Shown in pieces: positions 9,248 to 18,141 of a DNA stretch of 64,000 nucleotides. The notes under the pieces were generated by a model. That model was not told where the DNA came from. It saw only the letters and a list, made by a program, of their open reading frames with translations, and did no database searches. The translations under genes and the position numbers were made by a program. Within the stretch, counting starts at the first letter, position 1. Each line of letters begins with the position of its first letter. The DNA is taken from positions 62,001-126,000 of IMG/VR virus record IMGVR_UViG_3300047382_000480, one strand, 5' to 3'. Origin of the DNA: a virus.

Positions 9248-10249
9248 TTATCCCGTCATAAATGTTGGGGGAAGTTCGTATCTAACCTGCATTTCTTCTT
9301 CTATTGTGGCAATTTCATTTATCGCTTCACCGAATATCTGATCGCCATTAAGAGTTACGCCTCCAGGAAGTTGTATACCACCAAACTTCTTCATATTCTC
9401 GCCCCACTGACGTTTGATCAAAGCTGTCGCGTATTTCTTCAACCACATATCATCATAAACTTCTGAATAGTCTGTTCCTGATACTAGTGCATACCCTTCT
9501 GCAATGACGTAATCTCCAATATCAAAGGTCTGATCCATATCAGTGTCTATGTAAAGTTTATTTGTTTTACGATTAAATCGTATTTGTCGATCGTTAACAA
9601 ATAGACTCTCAAGAACATTCATATGTGTTTTGACCATAGAATAATATGTTACATCTGCACTCAGTAGATTATATAAATCGTTTTGAGCAAACTGATAATC
9701 TACGTCAAAAAGCCCATCAGAGTTAGAGGTGGAGCCGACTCCACCAAATTTAAATAGTTTAGTTACACCGAGAATATTGTTTCCTATGGAGATATATCCA
9801 TTCTCTATATCTCCTTTGGTGACTGACAAGACTATACCTTGCCCTGAGTTAGAATTTAAAGTTGTAGAAGTTCCTGTGTCGTATTTTCGTAATTGCTCTG
9901 ATGGTGAGAACCCACTTCCAGCATCTAGATTTTTATAAGTTATTTTTTTATTGGAAGACCCTTCTACATCATCGATTGCGGTTATCTTTGCTCTCGAATT
10001 AGAAGTCACCCCAATAATAGTATCTCCTACAGAAAAATCAACAGTAAACGAGTATTGTAAAGTAGAACCTTCGAGTGCTTTTTTGATGTAAACACGCTCA
10101 ACACCATCGAAATGATATTCTTGCCATAATTGTATGGCATCATCTATTCGGTCGCTTATCTGGTCGTCGTCTACATTTATTTCGATTACAGGGAATCCTA
10201 ATCTTCGTAGGCAGTAATCTATTAGTTCTTGTCTGGATGATAAAGCCAT
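9248..10249 (-). CDS. gp13: Neck protein gp13
   Basis: 333 aa (T4 gp13 is 309 aa). The N-terminus SRQELIDYCLRRLGFPVIEIN and the helix DDAIQLWQEYHFDGVERVY are typical head-completion/adaptor features. The C-terminal half has LYNLLSADVTYYSMVKTHMN and WLKKYATALIKRQWGENMKKF. It binds the portal after packaging. A small inserted beta-rich stretch (about residues 75-165) contains a Gly/Ser-rich piece related in style to the repeats in other virion proteins. Confidence 0.92.
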   Translation of the reverse strand: MALSSRQELIDYCLRRLGFPVIEINVDDDQISDRIDDAIQLWQEYHFDGVERVYIKKALEGSTLQYSFTVDFSVGDTIIGVTSNSRAKITAIDDVEGSSNKKITYKNLDAGSGFSPSEQLRKYDTGTSTTLNSNSGQGIVLSVTKGDIENGYISIGNNILGVTKLFKFGGVGSTSNSDGLFDVDYQFAQNDLYNLLSADVTYYSMVKTHMNVLESLFVNDRQIRFNRKTNKLYIDTDMDQTFDIGDYVIAEGYALVSGTDYSEVYDDMWLKKYATALIKRQWGENMKKFGGIQLPGGVTLNGDQIFGEAINEIATIEEEMQVRYELPPTFMTG

Positions 10250-10283
10250 TTGAACCCCTGTCGGTTATTGTTAAATCTATGAC

Positions 10284-10291
10284 TATTTATA
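10284..10291 (-). promoter_or_regulatory. T4-late-like promoter upstream of gp13
   Basis: TATAAATA on the minus strand, 34 bp before the gp13 ATG, in a 64-bp gap between fibre and neck genes. It is well placed to start the gp13-gp17 operon late in infection. Confidence 0.65.
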
Positions 10292-10313
10292 ATTATGAAA
10301 AGGCTAGAGATCG

Positions 10314-11513
10314 TTAGATGATAGCAAATTTTATATATGCAAGGCTCGCACAATCGACACCATAATAAACATCAATCGTATCTCCAGTATTTAGATAATA
10401 TCCAGGAGATTTAGCGTGGTAATATTGATTTGAAACCCTGAAGGTAGTAGTAGAACTGCTTGTTTCAAAGAACCCATACCCTCTACTTGTATTATTATTA
10501 TTGGGAAACCCTTGTGCGATGTTGTATAGTCTTCCAGTACCTTGACTGCCCGTGGGTGAATTTATACTTCTAATTACAAACCTTCCGCTGCTTCCATTAT
10601 TCATTGAAGTAATAACAGATGATTCTGATTCGTTCCATTCATCAGGGTTAGAAGCTGTGGGTGGAACTGCAACCATTGTTTTCCATCCAGGTTGAAAAGA
10701 TCCATTATCTAATTCAAATGGATACAGCGTGTCATTTACAGCATATGATGCAAATTGAGCATCTCCACGGAAATATTGCGCAGTACCGCCATTACCATCG
10801 AGTTGTGCGCTAATATGTAAATATTTTGTTCCAGCAGTTCCTGTATATGTTAATGTGACTCTTCTCCAATATTCAGTCCCTGTTATTTGGGTATTGGAAC
10901 TTATAGAACCCACAACATTAGGAGCAGGAATATCAGTATCCGTAAATGTGTCATTAGCACTGTTGTATGAACCATGAGGGTATGATGGAGTGTACGTCTT
11001 TCCATACATATTAAGAAGTTCAACATCATACCCTGTTGTTGCAGAAGTGCCATTAGCTAATATTCTAGACCCATAATCATTCAACGAAATTTGTTTTCCT
11101 GCCACACCACCGATCTCTAATTGAACAGAATTGGGTGGATTATCTCCAGACATGGTCATTTCCTGTGCTGGGTCAGAACTATTTTGAGCAGTGAAATACC
11201 CGCTTATCTGAAATAATTTTGATTGAGTGTTCTGATAAATGTATGTAGAAAAGTTTCCCGAAACAGAATTTGCAAAGGATACAACCATAGTGGTTACTGT
11301 GGGAGTGCTATTGTTTGCAGTGCTATCATCACCGACAGTATTGATAGTTATTGAGCAATTTTGGGGAGAGATGTATGTCGGAGTGTCATAAGTTTCGACA
11401 ACTGCCGTGATAGTTTCACCATTATCGACAACCAACCCTGTAGCTGTGGTATAATCATTTGCAGACCTTATACTACCAGTAAGGTTTATTTCATCTATTG
11501 CTGTGAGTGTCAT
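10314..11513 (-). CDS. Putative tail fibre/adhesin protein
   Basis: 399 aa, no recognised catalytic motif. The protein is dominated by Thr, Ser, Asn and Gly with repeated beta-strand patterns (SITINTVGDDSTAN, RRVTLTYTGTAGTKYLHISA) and ends in DVYYGVDCASLAYIKFAII. It starts in an ATGA overlap with the preceding gene. It lies at the end of a four-gene block led by an S74 fibre, so I infer an adhesin or fibre-tip role. It could instead be a baseplate decoration. Confidence 0.7.
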   Translation of the reverse strand: MTLTAIDEINLTGSIRSANDYTTATGLVVDNGETITAVVETYDTPTYISPQNCSITINTVGDDSTANNSTPTVTTMVVSFANSVSGNFSTYIYQNTQSKLFQISGYFTAQNSSDPAQEMTMSGDNPPNSVQLEIGGVAGKQISLNDYGSRILANGTSATTGYDVELLNMYGKTYTPSYPHGSYNSANDTFTDTDIPAPNVVGSISSNTQITGTEYWRRVTLTYTGTAGTKYLHISAQLDGNGGTAQYFRGDAQFASYAVNDTLYPFELDNGSFQPGWKTMVAVPPTASNPDEWNESESSVITSMNNGSSGRFVIRSINSPTGSQGTGRLYNIAQGFPNNNNTSRGYGFFETSSSTTTFRVSNQYYHAKSPGYYLNTGDTIDVYYGVDCASLAYIKFAII

Positions 11514-11881
11514 CAGACTATATCATCTACGTCAATTTCTGGATCAACCCAATCCCAAGGATTTACCTCGTGCTCAGGTGGGTTCTTAGATAAAGATATA
11601 TCTTGTGCGATTACCGATTCTATACTAGAGACTTCTTCTTCACCGAGAGCAGTTTTAGCCCATCCAATCGTAATATCTTTAGTTACATCAGCCCATGCAA
11701 TAAACCCTTCCGCAGAAGGATCTGCTTCAACATCAACGCTCCCATAGCGTCTACCTCTATGAATTACCTGCTTGCTTGCATCTTGTACTGTTTCATAGTC
11801 TGTGGCTTCCCAATGTATCCTCCTAATAGAACCATCAGAAATGCTCGAATCGACCTTTGTTATATTCCAAGTAACAGCCAT
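11513..11881 (-). CDS. Small fibre-associated protein
   Basis: 122 aa, starting MAVTWNITKVDSSISDG. The centre IRRIHWEATDYETV and the later DPSAEGFIAWADVTKDITIGW resemble a small protein type common beside tail-fibre genes of marine T4-like phages, whose function is not established. The C-terminus is acidic and Trp/Pro-rich. It lies 1 bp after the large fibre gene and overlaps the next gene by four bases, so the three are likely translated together. Confidence 0.7.
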   Translation of the reverse strand: MAVTWNITKVDSSISDGSIRRIHWEATDYETVQDASKQVIHRGRRYGSVDVEADPSAEGFIAWADVTKDITIGWAKTALGEEEVSSIESVIAQDISLSKNPPEHEVNPWDWVDPEIDVDDIV

Positions 11882-11882
11882 T

Positions 11883-14800
11883 CTATTTCTCCATTTCCTT
11901 CATTTTCGTTTCTAACTCACCAACCTTTTTCGTTAATTCTTTTATTGACTCAATCAATAAAGGTGTCAGCTTGTCGTAATGAACACTTTTATAGTCTTCT
12001 CCAAACTCGTCTTGACCTACCGCAGATTTAGTTACAATCTCAGGTAATACTTCCTCAACCTCTTGAGCAGATACACCGACCTCTAGTTCGGTATTATCCA
12101 CACCCAAAGAATGCGCTAATGCGTTTGGTGTATAGTAATATCCTGTGAGTTTATTAACTTTATCTAGAGCATCTGGAATTGCGCCCTTCAAGTCTTTTAG
12201 TCTTTCGTCAGAGTAATACGCAGTCACATTACCTGTAGCAACAATATCACCGACAACATGGAGTGCTTCGGCTGGAACAGAAGTTCCTATCCCAAGCCTA
12301 CCATTACCCTTAAATCGGAACTTTTCAGAACCTGCACCAAAGTGCATCTTTATATCATGAGCAGCACCATTCAAAGTTGCGTATGAGTCTATTTGAGTTG
12401 TCCCATTAGAACAACTCAACCCAGTGGTAGAATCAGTACCACTAGTGTTTACAACCTGCAAACCACCAGAAGATGAGCTTGTTCCTGAGGTATTGATATT
12501 CGCTTTAATGGTGGCACCAGAGGTGCCAGTAACTGTTAAATTCGCATTATTGACAGCTGTATTTCCATTAAGGTTAATAAATTTAGTAGTAGTATTTGAT
12601 GTTGGACCAATATTAATGTTGGTTGTTCCACCATTATGAAAGTTTGTCCCTATATTGACATTTTTTATGACATTAGTGCTACCAGAATTTGCCCCAATGG
12701 CAATATTATCATTTGTCGTAGTGTTATTGCCGTGAGATTGCGTCGTGGTAATAGTCTTTGTTGTTAATAGGCTAGGAACTGTCAGAATCGCATTATTTTT
12801 AAGTTCGACTGAAGGTATACCTTGATCATTAGCGACCTCAAAAACTTCGGTCATAGTCCCGTTGAGAGCAACATTAAATTTAAGACTTCCGTCTTCAGAA
12901 GTATAGGCATGATCTATTATTGAAGAAGATATACTTGCATAATCGGCAGGCGTGCCATTAACCGCTGGTGCGTTAAATTGAATTGATCCAATATTGCTAC
13001 CCTCAGCGACAGTAGCAGTCCTTACTAATTCAATTATTGGGAAAGTGCTTGTCGTTGTTGATGTAGTCTCTACTGTGACTTTACCAGAGTCAGTAGACCC
13101 ATGGCTTGTAAACGCAGTATTTCCAGCGATTTCAGATCTGGCAGATGGAGAAGCATTAAGTTGAATTTTTGTAGCACTACCACTAGCTGGAGATCCTAAC
13201 CTAGATTCAATAAGAATGTAACCATGACTGTCATTTATATCTGAAAGACCACCTGTGTCAATTCTAGACCCAGCTCTTATAACAGAACCATTGCTTGTGG
13301 TTCCTGCTACTCCGGAGTAATTATTATTACTTAAAATTCGAAAAGCTGCAACACTTGTTGGGGTGTTATGTTGTGTTCCTTTCAGCGTTAATGGCACAGT
13401 CCCTAGCGTAGAAGAAGGAATATATCCAATTGCTACTGGCTTGCTTATGTGACTATCGCCTTCGCTGTCAAACCTTATGGTCTCATCGTGAGTATCAGAT
13501 GAGGAATTACCTGTCGTTTGATACATAGATAATCTAGAGCTGTCTCCAGAACTCTCTAGAACAAGCGACTCTAGCTTATCGTAATCTGTTATTGTACCAC
13601 CACCAGTGTAGCTGGCATTATCTGAATTTCTTATAACTGTTTCAAACAAAGTTATCTTACCATCACCCTCGCATCTAATTCCAGGATTAGCATGATCGGG
13701 AGTAGTGGTGTACCTAATATCAAAGAATCCACCAGAATTGAGTTGAGTAAATGTGGTATTACCATTAATATCAATTGTATGAGTGCCACCAGTATTTGTT
13801 GCACTCGCGCCACCGATTGTCACTGCCGTATTTGCTGATGAAGACCCAGTTGGTGCTGCTATGTCTACGTTTGTGGTGCTAGTGCTTTGACCCGAACTAG
13901 CGATATTGATGGTTTGAGTTGTATTACCTTCTGTTGCGGCATCACCGATATTAATGGTGTTAGCTTTGGTGCTGTTACCGACAGTGATTGTACCAGTTTT
14001 TGTACTACTACCTAATGTGATTGGTTTATCGTCACGACCGCTCATAACAATCCCATTAGCATAACTCATTTGCAATTCTGTAGCACCAGCTGTATTGAAG
14101 GTAATGTTATTGGTCAGTGATGGTGGGTTACCATCATCAACAATTATTATACTAGTATCATTTTTAATAATTCTATCAAAGGTGGTGTTACCTGCCATCG
14201 CAGTTGTAGCAGTTGTGCCTATTTGTAGTGTAGTTACAGCACCAGTATTTCCATCAACACTTGTTACTGCATCTGTGGGTGTAGCAAGTAGTGTGAAGTT
14301 TGTCATATCATGTGGATCAGTAGTTCCACTATTCCGCATGTATGTTTTGTTTTCGTCAGTACGAACTACAACATCACCTTCTTCTGTTGTCAAGGCAAGT
14401 TGTGCAGATTCGCTTGCTGCAGTTTGTACTGTCGTAAGAGCAGTTGCTGCCATGTTACTCACAGGCAATGTTCCAGTTACTTGCGATGATAAATCAAGAC
14501 TACCACCTATTGCACTTAGAGCAGTATTACCCGCCATCGCAGTTGTGGCAGTTGTACCAATTTGCAATAGTGAAGTATCGCCCGCTAGAGCAGTCGTTGA
14601 TGTTGTACCTAATGCTAGTAGTGCAGTATCACCTGCGAGTGCAGTTGTTGATGTTGTACCTAGTTCTAATAATGCAGTATCACCTGCGAGTGCAGTTGTT
14701 GATGTTGTACCTAGTTCTAATAATGCAGTATCACCCGCAAGAGCAGTCGTTCCTGTTGTGCCTAACTGAAGTAATGAAGTATCACCCGCAAGAGCAGTTG

Positions 14801-17012
14801 TTGATGTTGTACCAAGTTGTAGTAAGGCTGTATCGCCCGCAAGTGCTGTCGTTGATGATGTACCAAGTTGCAATAGTGCGGTATCGCCTGCCAATGCTGT
14901 AGTGGAACTTGTACCTAATTGCAATAATGAAGTGTTACCAGCTAGTGCTGTAGTAGAAGTTGTACCTAACTGAAGTAATGAAGTATCACCTGCCAATGCT
15001 GTAGTAGAAGTTGTGCCAAGTTGTAATAATGAAGTGTTACCAGCTAGTGCTGTTGTTGCGGTTGTACCTAATTGTAGTGTTGTGACTGCGCCAGTATTTC
15101 CGTCGACGCTTGTTACTGAATCAGTTGGAGTCGCAAGAAGTGTAAAATCTGCCATTGTTCCTGCAGAACCACCATTATGCATATATGTTTTATTTTGGTC
15201 AGTCCGAACTACAACATCGCCTTCTTCTGTTGTTAGAGCCAGTTGTGCAGCTTCATCCGCAGCAGTCTGTATTGTTGTAAGTGCTGTTGCTGCCATGTTG
15301 CTGACAGGAAGAATTCCAGTCACCTGTGTAGATGCGTCAATAGAAAGTGCAGATTGATGTGCAGTTACGTCAGTTTCGCTAACAGTTTTTTTATACCCTG
15401 CATTCCCTACAAGAGTGTCTAGTGACCCAGTAATTGCCTGATTTGATGAATTACCGATAAAAATATCGCCATCGTCGAGATTGGGTGTAGCATTAGTTCT
15501 TCCCGCACCCATAATCTTAATAGAACCAGAAGTTGCGTGTACTCTAGTGACCTTTGCGATTTTCTGTATGAGGTTTGCACTTCCTGATGGTGCTGTATTA
15601 ACTAACACCCCAGCTGTTGAAGCTGATACATATAATTCATCATTGATCGAAAAACTACTTGTGTCTATACCAGACAATGTGCCAAAGGTATAAACATCAA
15701 CATTTGCATTAGCATTCGCAGCCGTGGAAACAATACCAAATGCTGGCATTTTAGCAGCATCACTTGCATTTGCCTTAGCAACTTGCGTTTGATTGCCTGT
15801 TGTATCGTACTGATCAATATAAACAACATCGCCTTTAGCCAGACCTTCACTTGCCTTAGCTTTAAATAATACCGCTCCTCGAACATCACCAATAAATTCA
15901 TCAGCCTCAACATCACCAGTAACTTCTACACCATCATTTGTTGTCTGTAATCTTGAGGAATTATTATAATATAATCTGATAAATGGAGAAGTTCCAGGCA
16001 TAGTAAATGCGGCAAGGGCTCTCTGCCTAGAATCGTTTTCTAGAAATATACCATTTCCGTCACTAGAAAGATAAAGTCCATTGGTGCCCACATCTTTGAT
16101 TACAGACCTTCCATCTCCAACAGCTTCACTAGTTGTGTCGTGGTAAATAAGTAAGTCATTGCTATCACCAAACTTAGCTTTTACGTCATCCCCGAATGAT
16201 ATATCACCAGTAAACGTAGCACCAGATAATTCTGCATATCTACCATCAAAGTCTGTAGTAACTGTACTGTTGTCAGATTTAGTGAGAGTGAGTACTCCAT
16301 CAGAAGTTTCGAAAGATGCTGATGTTATACCAACAGCACTACCGCCACCATCTGCACCAACCCACTTTGATAAAGACGAGTCATATTTCAGAAATTTACC
16401 ATCCACGAGGGCAGTTGAACGATCTACATCGTCCATATCTTTTATTTTTACTGCACCACCGCCACCAGAACCTTGCATACCTAATCTAAGGCTTGAAATA
16501 GATTTCTTAACATCTTCGATTTGTTTCTCAAGTGATTTCATTTTCACTTGATCTTCAGATAATTCAACACGCTTAGTTTTAAGGTAGTCTAATGCTTGCT
16601 CGTGTAATGGTGTTTCAGCTAACTCTTCAAGGTTCTCTGTTTCTTTGATTATTTCTTCTTCAGATTCTTCAACTAATTCTTCAATTTCCACTAAAGGTTC
16701 TTCAACGATTTCCTCTACTGGGTCTTGGATCTTATCTTCGGTGAAAGTCTCCTCAATATCTTCTGAGACTATCTGTGGCTGGACTTCTTCTTTCACTGTT
16801 GGTGATGTGAGCCATGCTTCCATGGCAGCAATTTCTCGCTTCTGGTTTTCCTCTTGCTCTTTCAACTGCTTGAGTTCAGAAGAAAATGCTTCTAAGAAGT
16901 CTTGCTTCAGATCTTCTGATTTCTTCTTAGTTTTATTTTTCTTTTTCTTTTCTTCTGCAGAATTCTTAGCCTTTTCTTCGGCTAACATCTTAAACAGATC
17001 ATTCATATCCAT
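11883..17012 (-). CDS. Large tail fibre with S74 autochaperone
   Basis: 1709 aa. Residues 1-75 are Lys/Glu-rich coiled coil and about 75-170 are acidic. The linker VKIKDMDDVDRS is followed by a long Thr/Ser/Gly beta-helix-like shaft. The middle holds eleven copies of a 17-residue unit (LGTTSTTALAGDTSLLQ), flanked by two copies of a roughly 100-residue module containing LPVSNMAATALTT and EEGDVVVRTD. The last 110 residues are a Peptidase_S74 intramolecular chaperone domain with the Ser-Lys dyad motif SDERLK, which trims itself off after trimer folding, and a terminal coiled coil. Host-recognition fibre is inferred. Confidence 0.88.
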   Translation of the reverse strand: MDMNDLFKMLAEEKAKNSAEEKKKKNKTKKKSEDLKQDFLEAFSSELKQLKEQEENQKREIAAMEAWLTSPTVKEEVQPQIVSEDIEETFTEDKIQDPVEEIVEEPLVEIEELVEESEEEIIKETENLEELAETPLHEQALDYLKTKRVELSEDQVKMKSLEKQIEDVKKSISSLRLGMQGSGGGGAVKIKDMDDVDRSTALVDGKFLKYDSSLSKWVGADGGGSAVGITSASFETSDGVLTLTKSDNSTVTTDFDGRYAELSGATFTGDISFGDDVKAKFGDSNDLLIYHDTTSEAVGDGRSVIKDVGTNGLYLSSDGNGIFLENDSRQRALAAFTMPGTSPFIRLYYNNSSRLQTTNDGVEVTGDVEADEFIGDVRGAVLFKAKASEGLAKGDVVYIDQYDTTGNQTQVAKANASDAAKMPAFGIVSTAANANANVDVYTFGTLSGIDTSSFSINDELYVSASTAGVLVNTAPSGSANLIQKIAKVTRVHATSGSIKIMGAGRTNATPNLDDGDIFIGNSSNQAITGSLDTLVGNAGYKKTVSETDVTAHQSALSIDASTQVTGILPVSNMAATALTTIQTAADEAAQLALTTEEGDVVVRTDQNKTYMHNGGSAGTMADFTLLATPTDSVTSVDGNTGAVTTLQLGTTATTALAGNTSLLQLGTTSTTALAGDTSLLQLGTTSTTALAGNTSLLQLGTSSTTALAGDTALLQLGTSSTTALAGDTALLQLGTTSTTALAGDTSLLQLGTTGTTALAGDTALLELGTTSTTALAGDTALLELGTTSTTALAGDTALLALGTTSTTALAGDTSLLQIGTTATTAMAGNTALSAIGGSLDLSSQVTGTLPVSNMAATALTTVQTAASESAQLALTTEEGDVVVRTDENKTYMRNSGTTDPHDMTNFTLLATPTDAVTSVDGNTGAVTTLQIGTTATTAMAGNTTFDRIIKNDTSIIIVDDGNPPSLTNNITFNTAGATELQMSYANGIVMSGRDDKPITLGSSTKTGTITVGNSTKANTINIGDAATEGNTTQTINIASSGQSTSTTNVDIAAPTGSSSANTAVTIGGASATNTGGTHTIDINGNTTFTQLNSGGFFDIRYTTTPDHANPGIRCEGDGKITLFETVIRNSDNASYTGGGTITDYDKLESLVLESSGDSSRLSMYQTTGNSSSDTHDETIRFDSEGDSHISKPVAIGYIPSSTLGTVPLTLKGTQHNTPTSVAAFRILSNNNYSGVAGTTSNGSVIRAGSRIDTGGLSDINDSHGYILIESRLGSPASGSATKIQLNASPSARSEIAGNTAFTSHGSTDSGKVTVETTSTTTSTFPIIELVRTATVAEGSNIGSIQFNAPAVNGTPADYASISSSIIDHAYTSEDGSLKFNVALNGTMTEVFEVANDQGIPSVELKNNAILTVPSLLTTKTITTTQSHGNNTTTNDNIAIGANSGSTNVIKNVNIGTNFHNGGTTNINIGPTSNTTTKFINLNGNTAVNNANLTVTGTSGATIKANINTSGTSSSSGGLQVVNTSGTDSTTGLSCSNGTTQIDSYATLNGAAHDIKMHFGAGSEKFRFKGNGRLGIGTSVPAEALHVVGDIVATGNVTAYYSDERLKDLKGAIPDALDKVNKLTGYYYTPNALAHSLGVDNTELEVGVSAQEVEEVLPEIVTKSAVGQDEFGEDYKSVHYDKLTPLLIESIKELTKKVGELETKMKEMEK
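14515..15080 (-). repeat. Eleven tandem 51-bp repeats in fibre gene
   Basis: A direct tandem array inside the 1709-aa fibre gene. Each 51-bp unit encodes LGTT(S/A)TTALAG(D/N)T(S/A)LLQ with small changes, and the last unit is the most diverged (IGTTATTAMAGNTALSA). Synonymous differences between units show that the array is not a recent single amplification, but some neighbouring units are nearly identical in DNA. Unit edges are approximate. Confidence 0.9.
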
Positions 17013-17018
17013 GATAAA

Positions 17019-17348
17019 TTATGCCTTTGTTACTTGGGGTGTGACTGTGAGTATTCCTTCTACAACTCGTATAGTTTCCGACCCTGATGCACTTTCAACA
17101 TCGTAAACGTAACGACCTGCCTTCAAATTTCCAGTTTGCGTAGCTGTCAATGAGAGAGTTATCACTCCCGTACCATTTACTTGAGATGTCGTGAAACTGG
17201 TTGAGGTAGAACTATAATAACTCTTTCTTATTTGTGCAGTTGTTGTATAACCAGAAAGATTTTTTGCTGAACCAGTGCTATCCTTCGCTGTCACATCAAC
17301 GGAAAATGTTGTACCTTGATCAATTACAATATTCTTTTGAGTCGCCAT
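17019..17348 (-). CDS. Ig-like small virion protein
   Basis: 109 aa from the ATG at 17348 (MATQKNIVIDQGTTFSVDV), which has CGGAG 8 nt upstream. A TTG at 17366 would add six residues and has no such site. The sequence shows an Ig-like beta sandwich resembling the BppU-type N-terminal domain of phage baseplate proteins: KNLSGYTTTAQIRKSYYS, then GVITLSLTATQTGNLKAGRYVYDVE and VVEGILTVTPQVT. It is the first gene of the fibre block and may attach the fibre. Confidence 0.8.
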   Translation of the reverse strand: MATQKNIVIDQGTTFSVDVTAKDSTGSAKNLSGYTTTAQIRKSYYSSTSTSFTTSQVNGTGVITLSLTATQTGNLKAGRYVYDVESASGSETIRVVEGILTVTPQVTKA

Positions 17349-17375
17349 ATCTTTTGCTCCGAACAATGATACTGG

Positions 17376-17383
17376 TATTTATA
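17376..17383 (-). promoter_or_regulatory. T4-late-like promoter for fibre block
   Basis: TATAAATA on the minus strand, 27 bp before the ATG at 17348. It shares the 87-bp gap with the divergent sigma70-like promoter of the plus-strand glycosylation island. Confidence 0.65.
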
Positions 17384-17397
17384 CGAATAAAAAAGAC

Positions 17398-17425
17398 TTG
17401 ACTTTCGGGCGAAAAAAAGTATAAT
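17398..17425 (+). promoter_or_regulatory. Sigma70-like promoter of glycosylation island
   Basis: TTGACT at 17398-17403 and TATAAT at 17420-17425 with a 16-bp spacer, both close to the bacterial consensus. The likely start is only a few bases before the ATG at 17436, so the leader would be very short. AAGG sits just before the ATG. A host-type promoter suggests early or middle expression, unlike the neighbouring late structural genes. Confidence 0.75.
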
Positions 17426-17435
17426 AAATAAGGTT

Positions 17436-18122
17436 ATGAAAAATATTTTTATGCTTTTATATGGAGACAAATACAACCACGAAGATGTTAATCGCATAGT
17501 CGAGGCAACTAATTGTCAAACAAAATATAATTACATCTTATACACCGACAATCCTGGGATGGATAATCTGCACCCGCAAATTGAAACTGTGAAGATTGAC
17601 TCAGACTGGGGAACTTTCAACAAAATTAAAATGTTTGAAAGAGATAATGTCGGAGAATGTGTATATTTAGATTTAGATATTATTATTCAATATCCAAATA
17701 TCGATATTCTATTTCACAAAGGGGTTCAAAAACCTGCTATTTGTAAAACATACTGGAAACACGAAGGATTTGAAGCTGAACATGATGGTGGAGATTTCAA
17801 TTCGAGCGTAATGAGTTGGAATTCATCGAATGCGAAACATATTTACGAACATTTTATGAAGAATCCAGATTATTTTATAACAAAATATAAAGGTTGTGAT
17901 GATAAATATTTGTTCCACGAACATAAAGATAATTTTTCAAATTATGGTCGAGGTAAAATATATTCTTATATGTATGGGATAGATCATAAAACTGATGTGA
18001 GCCCACGTGCTAAGAAATATCACGAATTTGCTTCAATCTGTTTGTTGAATGGTCAAGAAAACTATGATTTTGATTTGAGGTCTGATTACTATTTTAACCT
18101 TTCTAACAATAAAGTGGGGTAA
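17436..18122 (+). CDS. DxD glycosyltransferase-like protein 1
   Basis: 228 aa with a GT-A type layout. The N-terminal strand MKNIFMLLYGDKY and helix HEDVNRIVEAT are followed by ILYTDNPGM and then YLDLDIIIQ, where Asp79 and Asp81 form the DxD metal and nucleotide-sugar motif. The GGDFNSSVMSWN segment fits the acceptor-side loop of GT8-like enzymes. It is the first of four related genes on this strand. The sugar and acceptor are unknown. Its 3' end overlaps the likely true beginning of the next gene. Confidence 0.75.
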   Translation: MKNIFMLLYGDKYNHEDVNRIVEATNCQTKYNYILYTDNPGMDNLHPQIETVKIDSDWGTFNKIKMFERDNVGECVYLDLDIIIQYPNIDILFHKGVQKPAICKTYWKHEGFEAEHDGGDFNSSVMSWNSSNAKHIYEHFMKNPDYFITKYKGCDDKYLFHEHKDNFSNYGRGKIYSYMYGIDHKTDVSPRAKKYHEFASICLLNGQENYDFDLRSDYYFNLSNNKVG

Positions 18123-18141
18123 AAAATACTCACCTGAATAT

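Noticed and set aside
11603-12031. 142-codon plus-strand frame over the fibre and 122-aa gene junction
   Set aside because: Antisense to two well-supported coding regions; composition is Ser/Phe-rich shadow type without motifs.
14515-15080. Regular repeat spacing that could look like a CRISPR array
   Set aside because: Units are directly adjacent, in frame, with no unique spacers, and encode a regular peptide repeat within a fibre gene.
14095-15357. Long plus-strand open frames (224, 152 and 114 codons) opposite the fibre repeat region
   Set aside because: They are antisense shadows of the 51-bp repeat array; their products are low-complexity repeats without ribosome sites, and the minus-strand frame carries the fibre motifs and S74 domain.
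17366-17366. TTG start at 17366 for the Ig-like gene
   Set aside because: ATG at 17348 has a well-spaced GGAG, and the extra six residues have no counterpart in the expected domain start.
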